A stretch of DNA of 63,644 nt from Clostridia bacterium (lineage in GTDB: Bacteria; Bacillota; Clostridia; Oscillospirales; CAG-272): NCBI GenBank assembly GCA_017625755.1, contig JAGAKG010000019.1:1-63644 (forward strand), read 5' to 3'. The position numbers and the translations under genes are program-made. Below the pieces are notes generated by a model. The model ran no database searches. It was given only the letters and a program-made list of their open reading frames with translations, and was not told the DNA's origin. Numbering within the stretch: the stretch's first letter is position 1; each line of letters begins with the position of its first letter. Shown here in pieces: positions 55,614 to 63,644 of the stretch.

Positions 55614-56299
55614 TGATAGGAATAATCGGAGCTATGCAGATAGAGGTCGAGGCGCTTAAAGCCAGAATGACCGACATAAAGACAGAGAATATCAGCGGAA
55701 TAGAGTTCGTCAGCGGCAAGCTTTGCGGCAAGGATGCGGTAGTCGCTCAATGCGGTATAGGCAAGGTTTTCGCGGCGCTCTGCGCGCAGACTATGATACT
55801 CAGATATAACACCGATATTCTCATAAACACGGGCGTGGCGGGCTCTCTCTCGACAAGCCTTTCTATCGGGGATATTGCCGTGTCCACCGCTTGCGTTCAG
55901 CACGATATGGATACCTCTCCGCTTGGAGACCCTGTTGGTCTGCTCTCTGGTATAAATGTTATTGAGCTTCCCGCCGACGCAGAGCTTTGCGATAAGATCT
56001 GCGAGTCCGCGGAGGGGCTTGGGATAAACACGCTTCGCGGAATCATCGCGTCAGGCGACTGCTTTGTGAGCAGCTCGGAAAAGAAGAAATATATAGTTGA
56101 CAATTTTGGCGCGATTGCCTGTGAGATGGAGGGCGGCGCGATAGCGCATGTCTGTTATGTAAACGGCGTGAGATATGCGGTTATCCGCTCTATTTCTGAC
56201 AGCGCCGACGGCTCGGCTCACATGGATTACGGCGAGTTTATCGGTCTTGCGGCGGAGCGCTCAACGAATGTCGTTACCGCTCTTTTGGATAGGCTTTAA
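55613..56299 (+). CDS. mtnN: 5'-methylthioadenosine/S-adenosylhomocysteine nucleosidase
   Basis: 228 residues. IGIIGAMQIEVEALKARM, then VVAQCGIGKVFAALCAQTMI, NTGVAGSLS, and the active-site block ACEMEGGAIAHVCYVNGV followed by RSISDSADG with the catalytic Asp. Removes adenine from SAH to give S-ribosylhomocysteine, the LuxS substrate. The ATG at 55613 is used, with GGGGGAGG upstream; a GTG one codon earlier is less likely. It overlaps luxS by one base. Confidence 0.96.
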   Translation: MIGIIGAMQIEVEALKARMTDIKTENISGIEFVSGKLCGKDAVVAQCGIGKVFAALCAQTMILRYNTDILINTGVAGSLSTSLSIGDIAVSTACVQHDMDTSPLGDPVGLLSGINVIELPADAELCDKICESAEGLGINTLRGIIASGDCFVSSSEKKKYIVDNFGAIACEMEGGAIAHVCYVNGVRYAVIRSISDSADGSAHMDYGEFIGLAAERSTNVVTALLDRL

Positions 56300-56357
56300 T
56301 AAAAGTATATTAAAAATAGATTATTTCCGCTTCTTTTTCCCAAAGGTTTGATAGGGA

Positions 56358-56386
56358 TTGACAAAACGGGGAAAATTAACTATAAT
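56358..56386 (+). promoter_or_regulatory. Consensus sigma-A promoter of the DUF2156 gene
   Basis: TTGACA (56358-56363), 17-nt spacer, TATAAT (56381-56386). It overlaps upstream in-frame ATGs at 56385 and 56391, so the start codon must be later. Confidence 0.88.
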
Positions 56387-56420
56387 GAATATGTTATTCG
56401 GAGTGGAAAAAGCAGGATTT

Positions 56421-57287
56421 ATGGAATTTAAAAAGGTAACGCTTGACGATATAGAAATGCTTAGCGCGTCGCTTGCGGACTATCGCGGACGGGTATGTGA
56501 TATCTCTCCCGCAAACCTCGTTTTCTGGAGGGATTACTACGATATTTCGGTCTGCTTCGACTGTGACAGACTTGCCCTGAGGTTCGGGGATATGGACGGA
56601 TTTGTGAGCTACTGGTGTGACGCGAGCCGCGCGATTATCGACAAAATAATCGCTCACGAGGGCGGAGAGGCTCGATTTAGCTGTCTTTCTGAGCAGGAAA
56701 AGGAATTTTTCTTTCAGAATTACAGCTGTGGTGAGCTGCTTCACGAAAGAGACTGGGACGATTATCTCTACCGTGCCGAGGATATAATGACACTCGCGGG
56801 TAAGAAATACTGCGGTCAGAGAAATCATATAAATAAATTCAACAAGCTCTATCCCGACGCGGAATTTGTTGAGATAACGGCGCAGAACGCCGCGGAGGTA
56901 AAGGAGTTCTGTTACGGATATTTTCACGAGTTCGGCAGAGAGCGGGCAGATGTCGCCGAGTACGAGGAGAGTAAACTTTACGAGCAGCTCGACTGTATAG
57001 AGAAATATTCTCAGCACACGCTGGCAGTCTTTATTGACGGCGCCGTAGCGGGATTTTCTATCGGAGAGACGGTTGGCGACACGCTTATCGTTCATACCGA
57101 GAAGGCAGACACGCGCTTTGCGGGGGTATATCCCGCGCTTGTGAAGGCGTTTGCCTGTCGGTACGCGACAGAGGGTGGATATATCAACAGGGAGGAGGAC
57201 TGCGGAGAGGCAGGGCTGAGAACCTCGAAGCTATCATATCACCCGACCGAGATAATAAAGAAATACAGCCTGATTGCTCGGGCTTAA
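56421..57287 (+). CDS. DUF2156 (phosphatidylglycerol lysyltransferase C-terminal-like) GNAT protein
   Basis: 288 residues from ATG 56421 (AGGA upstream; earlier starts fall in the promoter). MEFKKVTLDDIEML, WRDYYDISVCFDCD, then the DUF2156 block YLYRAEDIMTLAGKKYCGQRNHINKF with KKYxxKRNHxxxF-like spacing, and HTEKADTRFAGVYPALVKAFA. The family shares the double GNAT fold of aminoacyl-tRNA-dependent transferases such as MprF, but this protein lacks membrane spans. The substrate is unknown. The next gene starts 32 nt later and may be cotranscribed. Confidence 0.88.
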   Translation: MEFKKVTLDDIEMLSASLADYRGRVCDISPANLVFWRDYYDISVCFDCDRLALRFGDMDGFVSYWCDASRAIIDKIIAHEGGEARFSCLSEQEKEFFFQNYSCGELLHERDWDDYLYRAEDIMTLAGKKYCGQRNHINKFNKLYPDAEFVEITAQNAAEVKEFCYGYFHEFGRERADVAEYEESKLYEQLDCIEKYSQHTLAVFIDGAVAGFSIGETVGDTLIVHTEKADTRFAGVYPALVKAFACRYATEGGYINREEDCGEAGLRTSKLSYHPTEIIKKYSLIARA

Positions 57288-57319
57288 ATAAAATAAATTT
57301 AATTTCAAAGGAGAGAGAA

Positions 57320-58648
57320 ATGAAGAAAAGCTTAATATGCCTGTTTATGGCGGTTGCGATACTGCTTTGCGCTGTCGGATGCAGCAATACGAATGACCCC
57401 GCAGAAACTACCGCGGGAACTACCGTCGCGACAACAACGGCAACTACACCCAAACCGGAGGAAAAATTTATGAGCGAGACACTTTTCAAAAACGGAGAAA
57501 CCAAGTTCCAGATAATATACGACGGAAACGACGAGCTTATTGCGTCCTATGTCGATTCCTTCATGGATTTTATGCTTGACGAGCTTAATGTTGATATCTA
57601 TGCGTCCGACATCAACGAGGATAGCAAGAAATACGACAAGGAGCTTGTTATCGGCGGTGCGAGAGATATCGCCGAGCCCGTTATCGAGAGTATGAACAAC
57701 AGAAGCGATTTTGCTATCAAGGTGCTTGAGAACTCTATCGTTCTCTGCGCTACGAACGAGCTTTCCTACAAATATTTGTTTGAATATTTCGAGGAAATGA
57801 TAGAGACCAGAGGAGTGAATGACCTGACACTTACCTCTGATGACGATGTTGTATACAGCGAGTCTATGATGAAGGAGACCTCGTACATAGATTACTGGAT
57901 GTATGCAAACGGCAAGAGCAAGTGTGATTCGGAGCTTATCGAGATGATATTCGAGCGCCGTGAGAACACTCACAATGGCACGACCCTGCCTTACCGTCTC
58001 TATGTTCCCTTTGACTACACTCCCGATAAGGATTATCCCGTGCTTCTCTTTATGCACGGCGCGGGTGAGAGAGGTAACGACGGCAGCAAGCATCTTTCGG
58101 GCTTCCCCGTTGTGACGAATCTTTTCAATCTTGAAGATGCTCCCGTTGAGGACGCGATAATTATAGCGCCCCAGTGTCCCGCCAACCAGAAATGGGTCGA
58201 TATGGACTGGTCGTCGGGTGCTTATAGTGTTGACAGCACTCCCGAGTCCAATGAGATGAAGTGTGTGCTTGACATACTCGACAAGATTTTTGACGAATTC
58301 TCTGTTGACTCCGACAGAGTTTATGTAACAGGCGTTTCTATGGGTGGTATCGGTACCTGGGACCTTATCACGAGACACGGCGATATCTTTGCGGCAGCCG
58401 TTCCTATGTGCGGAACGGGTGACGCGTCCAAGGGAGCGGTGCTGAAGAATATGCCTATCTGGACGGTTCACAGCTCTGACGACCCGACCGTGCCTTTCTC
58501 GGGCACCAAGAATGTCGTTGACGCTATCGAGGCAGCTGGCGGAGATAAGGTTGAGTTCTCCGAGCTTAACGGATACGGTCACAATATCTGGAACTGGACT
58601 TCCGAGAACGACGAAATCTACACCTGGCTCTTTGAGCAGTCAAAGTAA
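57320..58648 (+). CDS. Lipoprotein esterase/peptidase with N-terminal GH67N-like domain
   Basis: 442 residues. Signal peptide with lipobox AVGC (Cys21) and a Thr-rich linker to about 46. Residues 50-180 (KELVIGGARDIAEP) resemble the small alpha/beta domain found before GH67 and GH20 enzymes. Residues 205-442 form an alpha/beta hydrolase of the CE1/PHB-depolymerase type: oxyanion region LLFMHGAGERGNDG, nucleophile S340 in GVSMGG, acid D387 or D388 in SSDDPTVP, His H421 in GYGHNIW. Probably a surface esterase acting on carbohydrate esters. AAAGGAGAG precedes the ATG. Confidence 0.88.
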   Translation: MKKSLICLFMAVAILLCAVGCSNTNDPAETTAGTTVATTTATTPKPEEKFMSETLFKNGETKFQIIYDGNDELIASYVDSFMDFMLDELNVDIYASDINEDSKKYDKELVIGGARDIAEPVIESMNNRSDFAIKVLENSIVLCATNELSYKYLFEYFEEMIETRGVNDLTLTSDDDVVYSESMMKETSYIDYWMYANGKSKCDSELIEMIFERRENTHNGTTLPYRLYVPFDYTPDKDYPVLLFMHGAGERGNDGSKHLSGFPVVTNLFNLEDAPVEDAIIIAPQCPANQKWVDMDWSSGAYSVDSTPESNEMKCVLDILDKIFDEFSVDSDRVYVTGVSMGGIGTWDLITRHGDIFAAAVPMCGTGDASKGAVLKNMPIWTVHSSDDPTVPFSGTKNVVDAIEAAGGDKVEFSELNGYGHNIWNWTSENDEIYTWLFEQSK

Positions 58649-58678
58649 TATAACGCGGGGACGCGATAATGCGATAAT

Positions 58679-58800
58679 GCGAGGGGGACTTTTGCAAAAG
58701 TCCCCCTCGCGCTCCCTTCAAAAACCTTTATGCTGGGTTAGGCTGACCCAGTTTGTTTCGTAGGAACAATTAATTAAATTTATTTGCATATTTATACCAC
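58679..58800. repeat. Family-1 hairpin element with trailing module
   Basis: GCGAGGGGGACTTTT (58679-58693) / AAAAGTCCCCCTCGC (58696-58710), GCTCCCTTCAAAAACC, ATGCTGGGTTAGGCTGACCC, then AATTAAATTTATTTGCATAT. It begins about 30 nt after the esterase stop codon and is very similar to 54204-54345. Confidence 0.8.
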
Positions 58801-58868
58801 AACGAGGGAGCTAAAATTTCAAATATACCTCGTAATACCTTGTAATAACTAAAAATTTACTTTAATAT

Positions 58869-58973
58869 CTCCGTCCGAGATCCTTCACGGCGACGATTTT
58901 CCTCGTTGTCATTCTCGAGCGGAGCGAAGAATCTCGAGGAAAATCGTCTTGTTCGAGGATGACGCGGACGGAG
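58869..58973. repeat. Family-3 element with nested inverted arms
   Basis: Outer arms CTCCGTCC (58869-58876) / GGACGGAG (58966-58973) and inner arms GACGATTTTCCTCG (58892-58905) / CGAGGAAAATCGTC (58935-58948) enclose TTGTCATTCTCGAGCGGAGC and GAAGAATCT. The core words match the copies at 25103 and 63557. Confidence 0.72.
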
Positions 58974-59006
58974 AGTGCTTTGTCAAGTTTTAGTTGTTAC
59001 AAAGTA

Positions 59007-59046
59007 GTAGGGGAGAGGTTGCTATTAACATAATATCCTCCCCTAC
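59007..59046. repeat. GTAGGGGAG / CTCCCCTAC hairpin
   Basis: GTAGGGGAG (59007-59015) pairs exactly with CTCCCCTAC (59038-59046). The same arm word bounds the stem at 38517-38586. After it, TTTGATGTGGTTTGTTCGGAT and TTGCACCCTTACGCCACTCC repeat the trailing module of family 1. Confidence 0.6.
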
Positions 59047-59124
59047 AAGGTTTGATGTGGTTTGTTCGGATATTTGCACCCTTACGCCACTCCCCGCACT
59101 GTCGGCGGGCAAATCTCTACCTTA

Positions 59125-59248
59125 GCCTTCCCCAGCGGGGAAGGTGCTGAACGAATGTGAAGCGGATGAGGAGAACATTATCTCACCTTATCTCGCTCTC
59201 CTCATCCACCGCTAAAGCGGTCCCCCTTCCCCATTACACGGGGGGATA
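59125..59248. repeat. Family-2 intergenic element, diverged copy
   Basis: GCCTTCCCCAGCGGGGAAGG at the left is a palindrome like that at 50519, followed by GAACGAATGTGAAGCGGATG and AGGAG. The inner counterpart is CTCCTCATCCACCGCTAAAG, and the right end is CCCCCTTCCCCATTACACGG. It stops 4 nt before the end of the Mbeg1-like gene on the other strand and may provide its terminator. Confidence 0.65.
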
Positions 59249-59252
59249 TTTA

Positions 59253-60344
59253 TTATTTCTTTTTCGGTTTTCGGAGCTTGAGATTTTCCTTGAAAAGCAG
59301 TCGAATGCTTTTCATAACTATGGCTCTGTTTTCCTCACTGAGTCCATTCCACGCTCGCAGAAGCTTTATTTTGTCGGTGCTTATATCTGTAAGCGTTGAT
59401 GCGTTGGTTGCAATCAGAGTTTCATATACCGCCTCGACAAAATCCTCTCTCTGCTTACTGTCCATTTCGTTCAGCCAGTTTTTCAGGGTTCTGTCTATCT
59501 TTCGGCTTTCGTCGCTTATCGTATTGAGGTGAATGAATTTTGAGCCGAGCACCTCCCACGAAAAGGAGTCGTGCTGCATAATTCCAACCTGAACGCTCTT
59601 GACGACCTCATATGTTTCCTCGTGCTCAAGCAACATTCCCACTATCGAGGACTCGGGAACCAGCGTTCGTATCTTCCCTTTTATGCTCTGATAATCGGGC
59701 GCTGAGATGAAATTTCGGCTGAAACCGGGACCGTCATTATTATAGGTCATAATGATTTTTTCTTTCGTCTCGGGAGAGCATTTTGTCGTTGCGTAGACCG
59801 CAAGGTTTCCGCCCTTACTGTGTCCGCCAGTATAGATACCCCCTTGCGCTATCGCCGCCGCTTTTTCGAGATATTTCACAGCTTCAAGCTGCGCGGGTAC
59901 GGCTTCCATAAAGCTCATATTGAAATTTTCCTTCCAGCCGACGAGCGTATCGTCTGTTCCGCGGTAGGAGACATAGATATTTTGGTTGCCGAGCAGATAT
60001 GTCAGCGCCGAGAATTGAATCTGAGTTTCGGGATTTACACGATTTACATATCCGCAAAGCCGCAGAGTTCCAAATCGCTTGGTTTTTGCAGCCTTGGCGA
60101 GTAAGGTTACGAGCGTGGGGGGCAATATAGCGCCAAGATATGCCTGCTCGCCCTTGTGATTGCGCAGGTACTGTCTTGCGGCGGCGAGAAGCTGAATGGA
60201 TTTTTCATCGTGCTTCTCGGGTACGATTCCGTCAAAGTCTATATAGCATATCATAGACAGAATAAGACTGTCTACCTCATTGAGTCCTACCTCGCCAAAG
60301 GTAATGTCTCCTCTCCAGTCAAGATAATCAAAAAGAGTTGCCAT
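59253..60344 (-). CDS. Mbeg1-like (DUF2974) alpha/beta hydrolase
   Basis: 363 residues, no signal peptide. ATLFDYLDWRGDITFGEVGLNEVDSLILS is the typical start of DUF2974/Mbeg1-like proteins. A lipase-like core follows: YVSYRGTDDTLVGWKENFNMSF, nucleophile elbow GGHSKGGNLAVY, and NDGPGFSRNF. The enzyme fold is clear; the substrate is not. AAGGGAAG precedes the ATG. It is the last gene of the minus-strand group beginning with cca, 20 nt after the DUF6472 gene. Confidence 0.88.
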   Translation of the reverse strand: MATLFDYLDWRGDITFGEVGLNEVDSLILSMICYIDFDGIVPEKHDEKSIQLLAAARQYLRNHKGEQAYLGAILPPTLVTLLAKAAKTKRFGTLRLCGYVNRVNPETQIQFSALTYLLGNQNIYVSYRGTDDTLVGWKENFNMSFMEAVPAQLEAVKYLEKAAAIAQGGIYTGGHSKGGNLAVYATTKCSPETKEKIIMTYNNDGPGFSRNFISAPDYQSIKGKIRTLVPESSIVGMLLEHEETYEVVKSVQVGIMQHDSFSWEVLGSKFIHLNTISDESRKIDRTLKNWLNEMDSKQREDFVEAVYETLIATNASTLTDISTDKIKLLRAWNGLSEENRAIVMKSIRLLFKENLKLRKPKKK

Positions 60345-60364
60345 ACTTCTTCCCTTCTGCTAAA

Positions 60365-60553
60365 TCAGATTTGCTTATGTACGCTCTTATATTCGTCGTA
60401 GAAACGGTAATAGGGGCAGGAGCGTGTTCTGCCCGCGATAAAGCTTTCCATCTCGTCCTGGTCGAGATTTACCGTGCAGACATATGATTCGTAATCCTCG
60501 TCATAGTCGTAAAAAACGCAGCTCTCGCAGTTTGTAGCCTTCTTGTTTTCCAT
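60365..60553 (-). CDS. DUF6472-like small Cys-containing protein
   Basis: 62 residues. NCESCVFYDYDEDYESYVCTVNLDQDEMESFI then RSCPYYRFYDEYKSVHKQI. The four Cys (CxxC near 9-12, then two more near 27 and 47) look like a structural metal site. I recall this as DUF6472, found in Oscillospiraceae and relatives; function unknown. GAGGTGG lies about 5 nt before the ATG. It is 9 nt downstream of ruvX and clearly in the same operon. Confidence 0.85.
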   Translation of the reverse strand: MENKKATNCESCVFYDYDEDYESYVCTVNLDQDEMESFIAGRTRSCPYYRFYDEYKSVHKQI

Positions 60554-60562
60554 AATTCCACC

Positions 60563-61003
60563 TCACATATTTTTCAGTCTGTCAAGGCAGTTTTGCAGTA
60601 TTATCTGCGCGGAGAGAGTGTCGATTACCTGCTTTCTCTTGCTTCCGCGCGTATTTGTTTCGTTAAGATATCTCGCGGCGGTCATAGTCGTCATTCGCTC
60701 GTCGAACATTGCGACGGGAAGTCCCGACGCTTCCTCGAGCCGTCTTGCGAACTTCTTGCATCTCTCGGCTCTCGAGCCCTCGCTTCCGTCCATATTCTTG
60801 GGCAGTCCGACCACAATGGCGACTACTCCCTGCTCTTTTGCGACCGAGCATACCGCCTCGACCGTCTTATCAAGTCCGCCGGGGGAGATATATCCTATGC
60901 CCGTTGCGAGAAAGCGCGAAATGTCCGACACGGCAAGTCCTGTTCTCACATCTCCGAAATCGACCGAGAGAATCTTTCCCGAGGTGTTTTTTATTCTTTC
61001 CAT
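60563..61003 (-). CDS. ruvX: YqgF/RuvX-family nuclease (Holliday junction resolvase-like)
   Basis: 146 residues. ILSVDFGDVRTGLAVSD holds the first catalytic Asp of the RNase H-like fold. VVGLPKNMDGSEGSRAERCKKFARRLE is the conserved middle block, and MFDERMTTMTAARYLNE then KQVIDTLSAQIILQNCLD finish the site. In E. coli the protein acts in 5' processing of pre-16S rRNA. It is 3 nt downstream of the hydrolase gene on the minus strand, in an operon with cca. Confidence 0.94.
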   Translation of the reverse strand: MERIKNTSGKILSVDFGDVRTGLAVSDISRFLATGIGYISPGGLDKTVEAVCSVAKEQGVVAIVVGLPKNMDGSEGSRAERCKKFARRLEEASGLPVAMFDERMTTMTAARYLNETNTRGSKRKQVIDTLSAQIILQNCLDRLKNM

Positions 61004-61006
61004 TTA

Positions 61007-61972
61007 TTATTCTTCCCCGTTTTCCGTATTTTTAACAAGTCCGTGATAATCGAGCCACGACATAATATCCTCCCAGACCTCGTAGCGGTTTATTTCATTG
61101 AGCATTTCGTGATGTCCGTCGGCATAGAGCCTCAGCGTTACATCGCTCATTCCCGCCGCCTTCAGTCGCTCATAGACCGTCATAACGCCCTTTCCGTAGT
61201 TTCCCACAGGGTCCATATCACCTGATATCATAAGTATCGGCAGGTCTTTTTTGAGCGAGCGCGCCCAGCTTTTTTTCGACACGCGTCCGAGTAGGTCGAA
61301 AAGGTCGTAATACGCCCGTGCGGTAAATCTGAATGTGCAGAATTTATCCTTGGCGTAAGCAGCTTGCACTTCCTCGTCTCTCGATAGCCAGAAATATTCC
61401 GAGGAGCCCTCGGGATATTTTTTTGAGTAGGAGCCGAAAGCGATATTATATATCAGCTTACTTCTGTTCATCTCTCCGCAGAAGAGCATATTGAGCCTTG
61501 CCATAAGCTTTCCCATAGCGGTGGGAGATTCGGGGCCGCCCGTTCCGCTTATTATCGTGGCGTCAGCCTCGTCGGGGTATGTAGAGATGTAAAGTCTCGA
61601 TATAAATGAGCCCATACTGTGACCGAGAAGCACGAGAGGGAGAGCGGGATATTCGCTTTTTATAAGCTTTGTCATTTCGTGCAGGTCGCGAAGGATAAGA
61701 TCAGCACCCCCGCGCGCGGTGTAGCCAAGATGCTCGCTGTCGGGCGCGGTGTGACCGTGTCCGAGATGCTCGTTTCCGCAGACCACAAATCCCTCGGAGC
61801 AAAGATAGTCGGCAAATTCCTCGTATCTCATTATATGCTCACACATACCGTGACTTATCTGTACTATTGCGTGCGGTGTCTCGCGCGGCACGAAAATATA
61901 ATAGGCAACATTGTTTTCGCCGTCCGACGAGCGAAAGCTTCCCTTTTTTAAAGTATATGATTTACTGCTCAT
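61007..61972 (-). CDS. Alpha/beta hydrolase, monoacylglycerol lipase/lysophospholipase-like
   Basis: 321 residues from ATG 61972, with GGGGTGG 6 nt upstream; the longer open frame overlaps cca and is rejected. IVQISHGMCEHIMRYEEFADYL, GNEHLGHGHT, the nucleophile elbow LLGHSMGSFISRLY and the acid segment LPILMISGDMDPVGNYG with the final His in YADGHHEMLNE give a complete Ser-Asp-His triad of the Hydrolase_4 family. No export signal. It lies 13 nt after cca and 3 nt before ruvX. Confidence 0.92.
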   Translation of the reverse strand: MSSKSYTLKKGSFRSSDGENNVAYYIFVPRETPHAIVQISHGMCEHIMRYEEFADYLCSEGFVVCGNEHLGHGHTAPDSEHLGYTARGGADLILRDLHEMTKLIKSEYPALPLVLLGHSMGSFISRLYISTYPDEADATIISGTGGPESPTAMGKLMARLNMLFCGEMNRSKLIYNIAFGSYSKKYPEGSSEYFWLSRDEEVQAAYAKDKFCTFRFTARAYYDLFDLLGRVSKKSWARSLKKDLPILMISGDMDPVGNYGKGVMTVYERLKAAGMSDVTLRLYADGHHEMLNEINRYEVWEDIMSWLDYHGLVKNTENGEE

Positions 61973-61985
61973 AGTTTGCCACCCC

Positions 61986-63173
61986 TTACATCTTTTCACT
62001 TAAATTTTTAGCCAGAGCCGTGAGCTTCTCGGTATCGTTATCCTCGGGATACTCAAGTACATGCTCGAGCAGACGCGCGAGTATCTCGCCCACATCTCTG
62101 CCCTTAATGCCTAACTTTATGAGGTGAGAGCCGTTTATCGCGAGTCCTTTGCTGTCGGTACAGACCTTTTTCGCCAGATTTTCTCTCACATAGCTCTCAA
62201 ATTCGGCGTCAAGTCTGCCGAGCGCCCTCGCCGCTGCGAGGACATCCTCTGTAAGCTCTCCACAGCTGCCGATAAATCTTCTGGCGTCGGTTTCGGTTCC
62301 GCTGAGTCTTGCGGCGCAGTTTTTAGCGATATTTTTCGTATTTGAGAGTAATTTATTCGATACTCTGAGTCCGTGGAGTATCTCTCCTGCCCGCTCAGAG
62401 TCGCACTCGCTCATAAATATGCCAAGCCGCACCCGCTCGACAGCGGGGGGGGCGCTGAGGGCGCGCACGGTTTCGGCGCTCGGGACATATCCGTTCGTTA
62501 CATACTCAAACAGACCAAGCTCACGCATAAGCTCTATGGGATATTCGGGACGCGCGGAGCAGATAAGCTTGATAAATTCAACGCCTATTCTCTCTCGCGC
62601 GATATTCGCAAGCTTTGGAGTAAGCTCGCCTGCCGCCGCAAGTGTGTCCGCGTCTATCTCAAATCCGAGCTGCGCCGAGAAGCGGAATGCGCGCATAATT
62701 CGAAGCGCATCCTCGCCAAACCGACGGTGTGGCTCGCCGACAGCGCGGATAAGTCTGTTTGCTATATCCCGCTTTCCGCCAAATGGGTCTATAAAGCCCC
62801 TAGCGTGATTATAAGCCATCGCGTTGACGGTGAAATCCCGTCGGGAGAGGTCGGCGGTGATGTCGTCCGTGAATTCGACTGATTCGGGGCGTCTTGAATC
62901 GAGATATTCGCCGTCTATACGGAATGTCGTTATCTCGATAGGATTTCCGTCGGACAGTACGGTTACCGTTCCGTGCTTCAGACCCGTGGGGATAGTTCTG
63001 TAATCCGAGAACGCCGCAAGGGTCTGCTCGGGGAGCGCCGAGGTCGTTACATCGAAGTCATTCGGATCCTTGCCGATGACCATATCGCGCACACTTCCGC
63101 CCACGATATACGCCTCAAATCCGAGGCTCTCGAGCCTCTCTATTATTTTTGCCACATATTCGGGATATCTCAC
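61986..63173 (-). CDS. cca: CCA-adding tRNA nucleotidyltransferase (or poly(A) polymerase family)
   Basis: 395 residues. AYIVGGSVRDMVIGKDPNDFDVTTSA holds the GGSVRD and DFD catalytic motifs of class II nucleotidyltransferases; RRDFTVNAMAY and EDALRIMRAFRFSAQLGF are the next conserved blocks. The start is GTG 63173, with GGAGGG 7 nt upstream. The C-terminal HD domain found in some relatives is absent. It adds or repairs the 3' CCA of tRNAs. First gene of a five-gene minus-strand operon with a consensus promoter. Confidence 0.94.
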   Translation of the reverse strand: MRYPEYVAKIIERLESLGFEAYIVGGSVRDMVIGKDPNDFDVTTSALPEQTLAAFSDYRTIPTGLKHGTVTVLSDGNPIEITTFRIDGEYLDSRRPESVEFTDDITADLSRRDFTVNAMAYNHARGFIDPFGGKRDIANRLIRAVGEPHRRFGEDALRIMRAFRFSAQLGFEIDADTLAAAGELTPKLANIARERIGVEFIKLICSARPEYPIELMRELGLFEYVTNGYVPSAETVRALSAPPAVERVRLGIFMSECDSERAGEILHGLRVSNKLLSNTKNIAKNCAARLSGTETDARRFIGSCGELTEDVLAAARALGRLDAEFESYVRENLAKKVCTDSKGLAINGSHLIKLGIKGRDVGEILARLLEHVLEYPEDNDTEKLTALAKNLSEKM

Positions 63174-63202
63174 GCGCTTCCCTCCTCTCCTCGTATATGA
63201 TT

Positions 63203-63231
63203 ATTATACTACTTTTCTATGTTTATGTCAA
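63203..63231 (-). promoter_or_regulatory. Consensus sigma-A promoter of the cca operon
   Basis: Minus strand: TTGACA (complement of 63226-63231), 17-nt spacer, TATAAT (complement of 63203-63208). Confidence 0.88.
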
Positions 63232-63339
63232 TCACGGGAGCGCTTTTATTAAAGATTGAGGGTGGATTGTGTTTGTTCGGATATTTACCCCCAACGGCAG
63301 TATGATATTTTATACCGTAGGGCGATGTTTGTACCCAAA

Positions 63340-63486
63340 GGCTTCCCCTTGAGGGGAGGCTCCCGCGCAAGCGGGTGGTGAGGTGTAGCCAACGCAGTGG
63401 CGTTATTCTCTTTTTAACGGTCGCTTCGCAACCTACACCTCATCCGCCTCGCGTTCGCTCGGCACCTTCCCCTCAAGGGGAAGGCT
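63340..63486. repeat. Family-2 intergenic element
   Basis: Left GGCTTCCCCTTGAGGGGAGG, right CACCTTCCCCTCAAGGGGAA; inner arms GGTGAGGTGTAG and CTACACCTCATCCGCCTCGC. The right half is almost the exact complement of the left half of the copy at 50519-50663. A small hairpin CCCGCGCAAGCGGG lies near the left end. Confidence 0.78.
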
Positions 63487-63523
63487 TGATTAAAGTCATT
63501 CGCCTACCTACACCCCAACGGCA

Positions 63524-63629
63524 CCCCCGCGAGATTCTTCGCTTCGCCGCCCCGTTGTCATTATATTTCGCTACGCTTCATGACGAGTTTGTGAACAAAC
63601 TCGTTCTCGCGAAGCGAAGAATCTCGGGG
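63524..63629. repeat. Family-3 element with 17-bp perfect arms
   Basis: CGAGATTCTTCGCTTCG (63530-63546) pairs exactly with CGAAGCGAAGAATCTCG (63610-63626), with a CCCC/GGGG continuation outside. The loop holds GTCATTATATTTCGCTACGC and GACGAGTTTGTGAACAAACTC. It is the most complete copy of the family in the window and lies at the right edge. Confidence 0.78.
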
Positions 63630-63644
63630 CGGCTTTGCTCGAGA

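Overview
The window looks like a chromosomal segment of a Gram-positive, low-to-mid GC Clostridia bacterium, probably a gut-type Oscillospiraceae/Eubacteriales lineage. The evidence is the gene set and order (yybS-gdpP-rplI-dnaB-tilS-ftsH, and dnaA-dnaN-recF-DUF370-gyrB-gyrA), a SpoVAC sporulation protein, type III glutamine synthetase, luxS-mtnN, many short N-terminal lipoprotein signals, strong AGGAGG-type ribosome binding sites and many near-consensus sigma-A promoters with 17-nt spacers. No tRNA, rRNA, CRISPR array, phage or IS transposase was recognised.

Layout. 0.3-9.2 kb: a replication, translation and proteostasis operon on the + strand (DUF2232, GdpP, L9, DnaB, TilS, FtsH) ending in a clear terminator. 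9.5-28.2 kb: accessory and metabolic genes: two AraC regulators, a stand-alone SpoVAC, an SbcC/SbcD (YhaN/YhaO-like) pair, an Amidase_6 protein, a small HMA protein, a NahK-like sugar kinase, a GH3 glycosidase, a GH2 glycosidase, RF2, a RadC-type protein, three lipoproteins. One of these lipoproteins carries motifs of the GT80 bacterial sialyltransferase fold. 28.4-41 kb: TruB, nitroreductase, TrmB, YchF, a response regulator/histidine kinase pair, HtrA, tandem MgtC/SapB paralogues and a CopA-type ATPase. 41.2-50.4 kb: the origin region. 50.7-63.2 kb: lipoproteins, GlnN, a YfbR-like phosphohydrolase, luxS-mtnN, DUF2156, an esterase lipoprotein, and a minus-strand operon cca-hydrolase-ruvX-DUF6472-Mbeg1-like.

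The best-supported regulatory locus is oriC between dnaA and dnaN. It has a cluster of 9-mers TGTTGAAAA/TTTTCAACA, then GTTTCCACA, a short GC run, TAG-type DnaA-trios on the minus strand, and an AT-rich stretch. This arrangement recalls the basal unwinding system of Bacillus subtilis. The box sequence departs from TTATCCACA, and DnaA domain IV departs from E. coli at several base-contacting positions. More boxes lie between gyrB and gyrA.

The intergenic space is filled with at least three families of structured repeats that sit between genes, mostly just after stop codons: (1) elements with a terminal hairpin of the type GCGAGGGGGACTTTT / AAAAGTCCCCCTCGC whose arms vary in a compensatory way; (2) about 145-bp elements bounded by CTTCCCCTTGAGGGGAAG palindromes with GGATGAGGTGTAG / CTACACCTCATC inner arms; (3) GAAGCGAAGAATCTCG elements with long inverted arms. 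These, the GT80-like lipoprotein and the DnaA/oriC divergence are the most interesting parts of the window.
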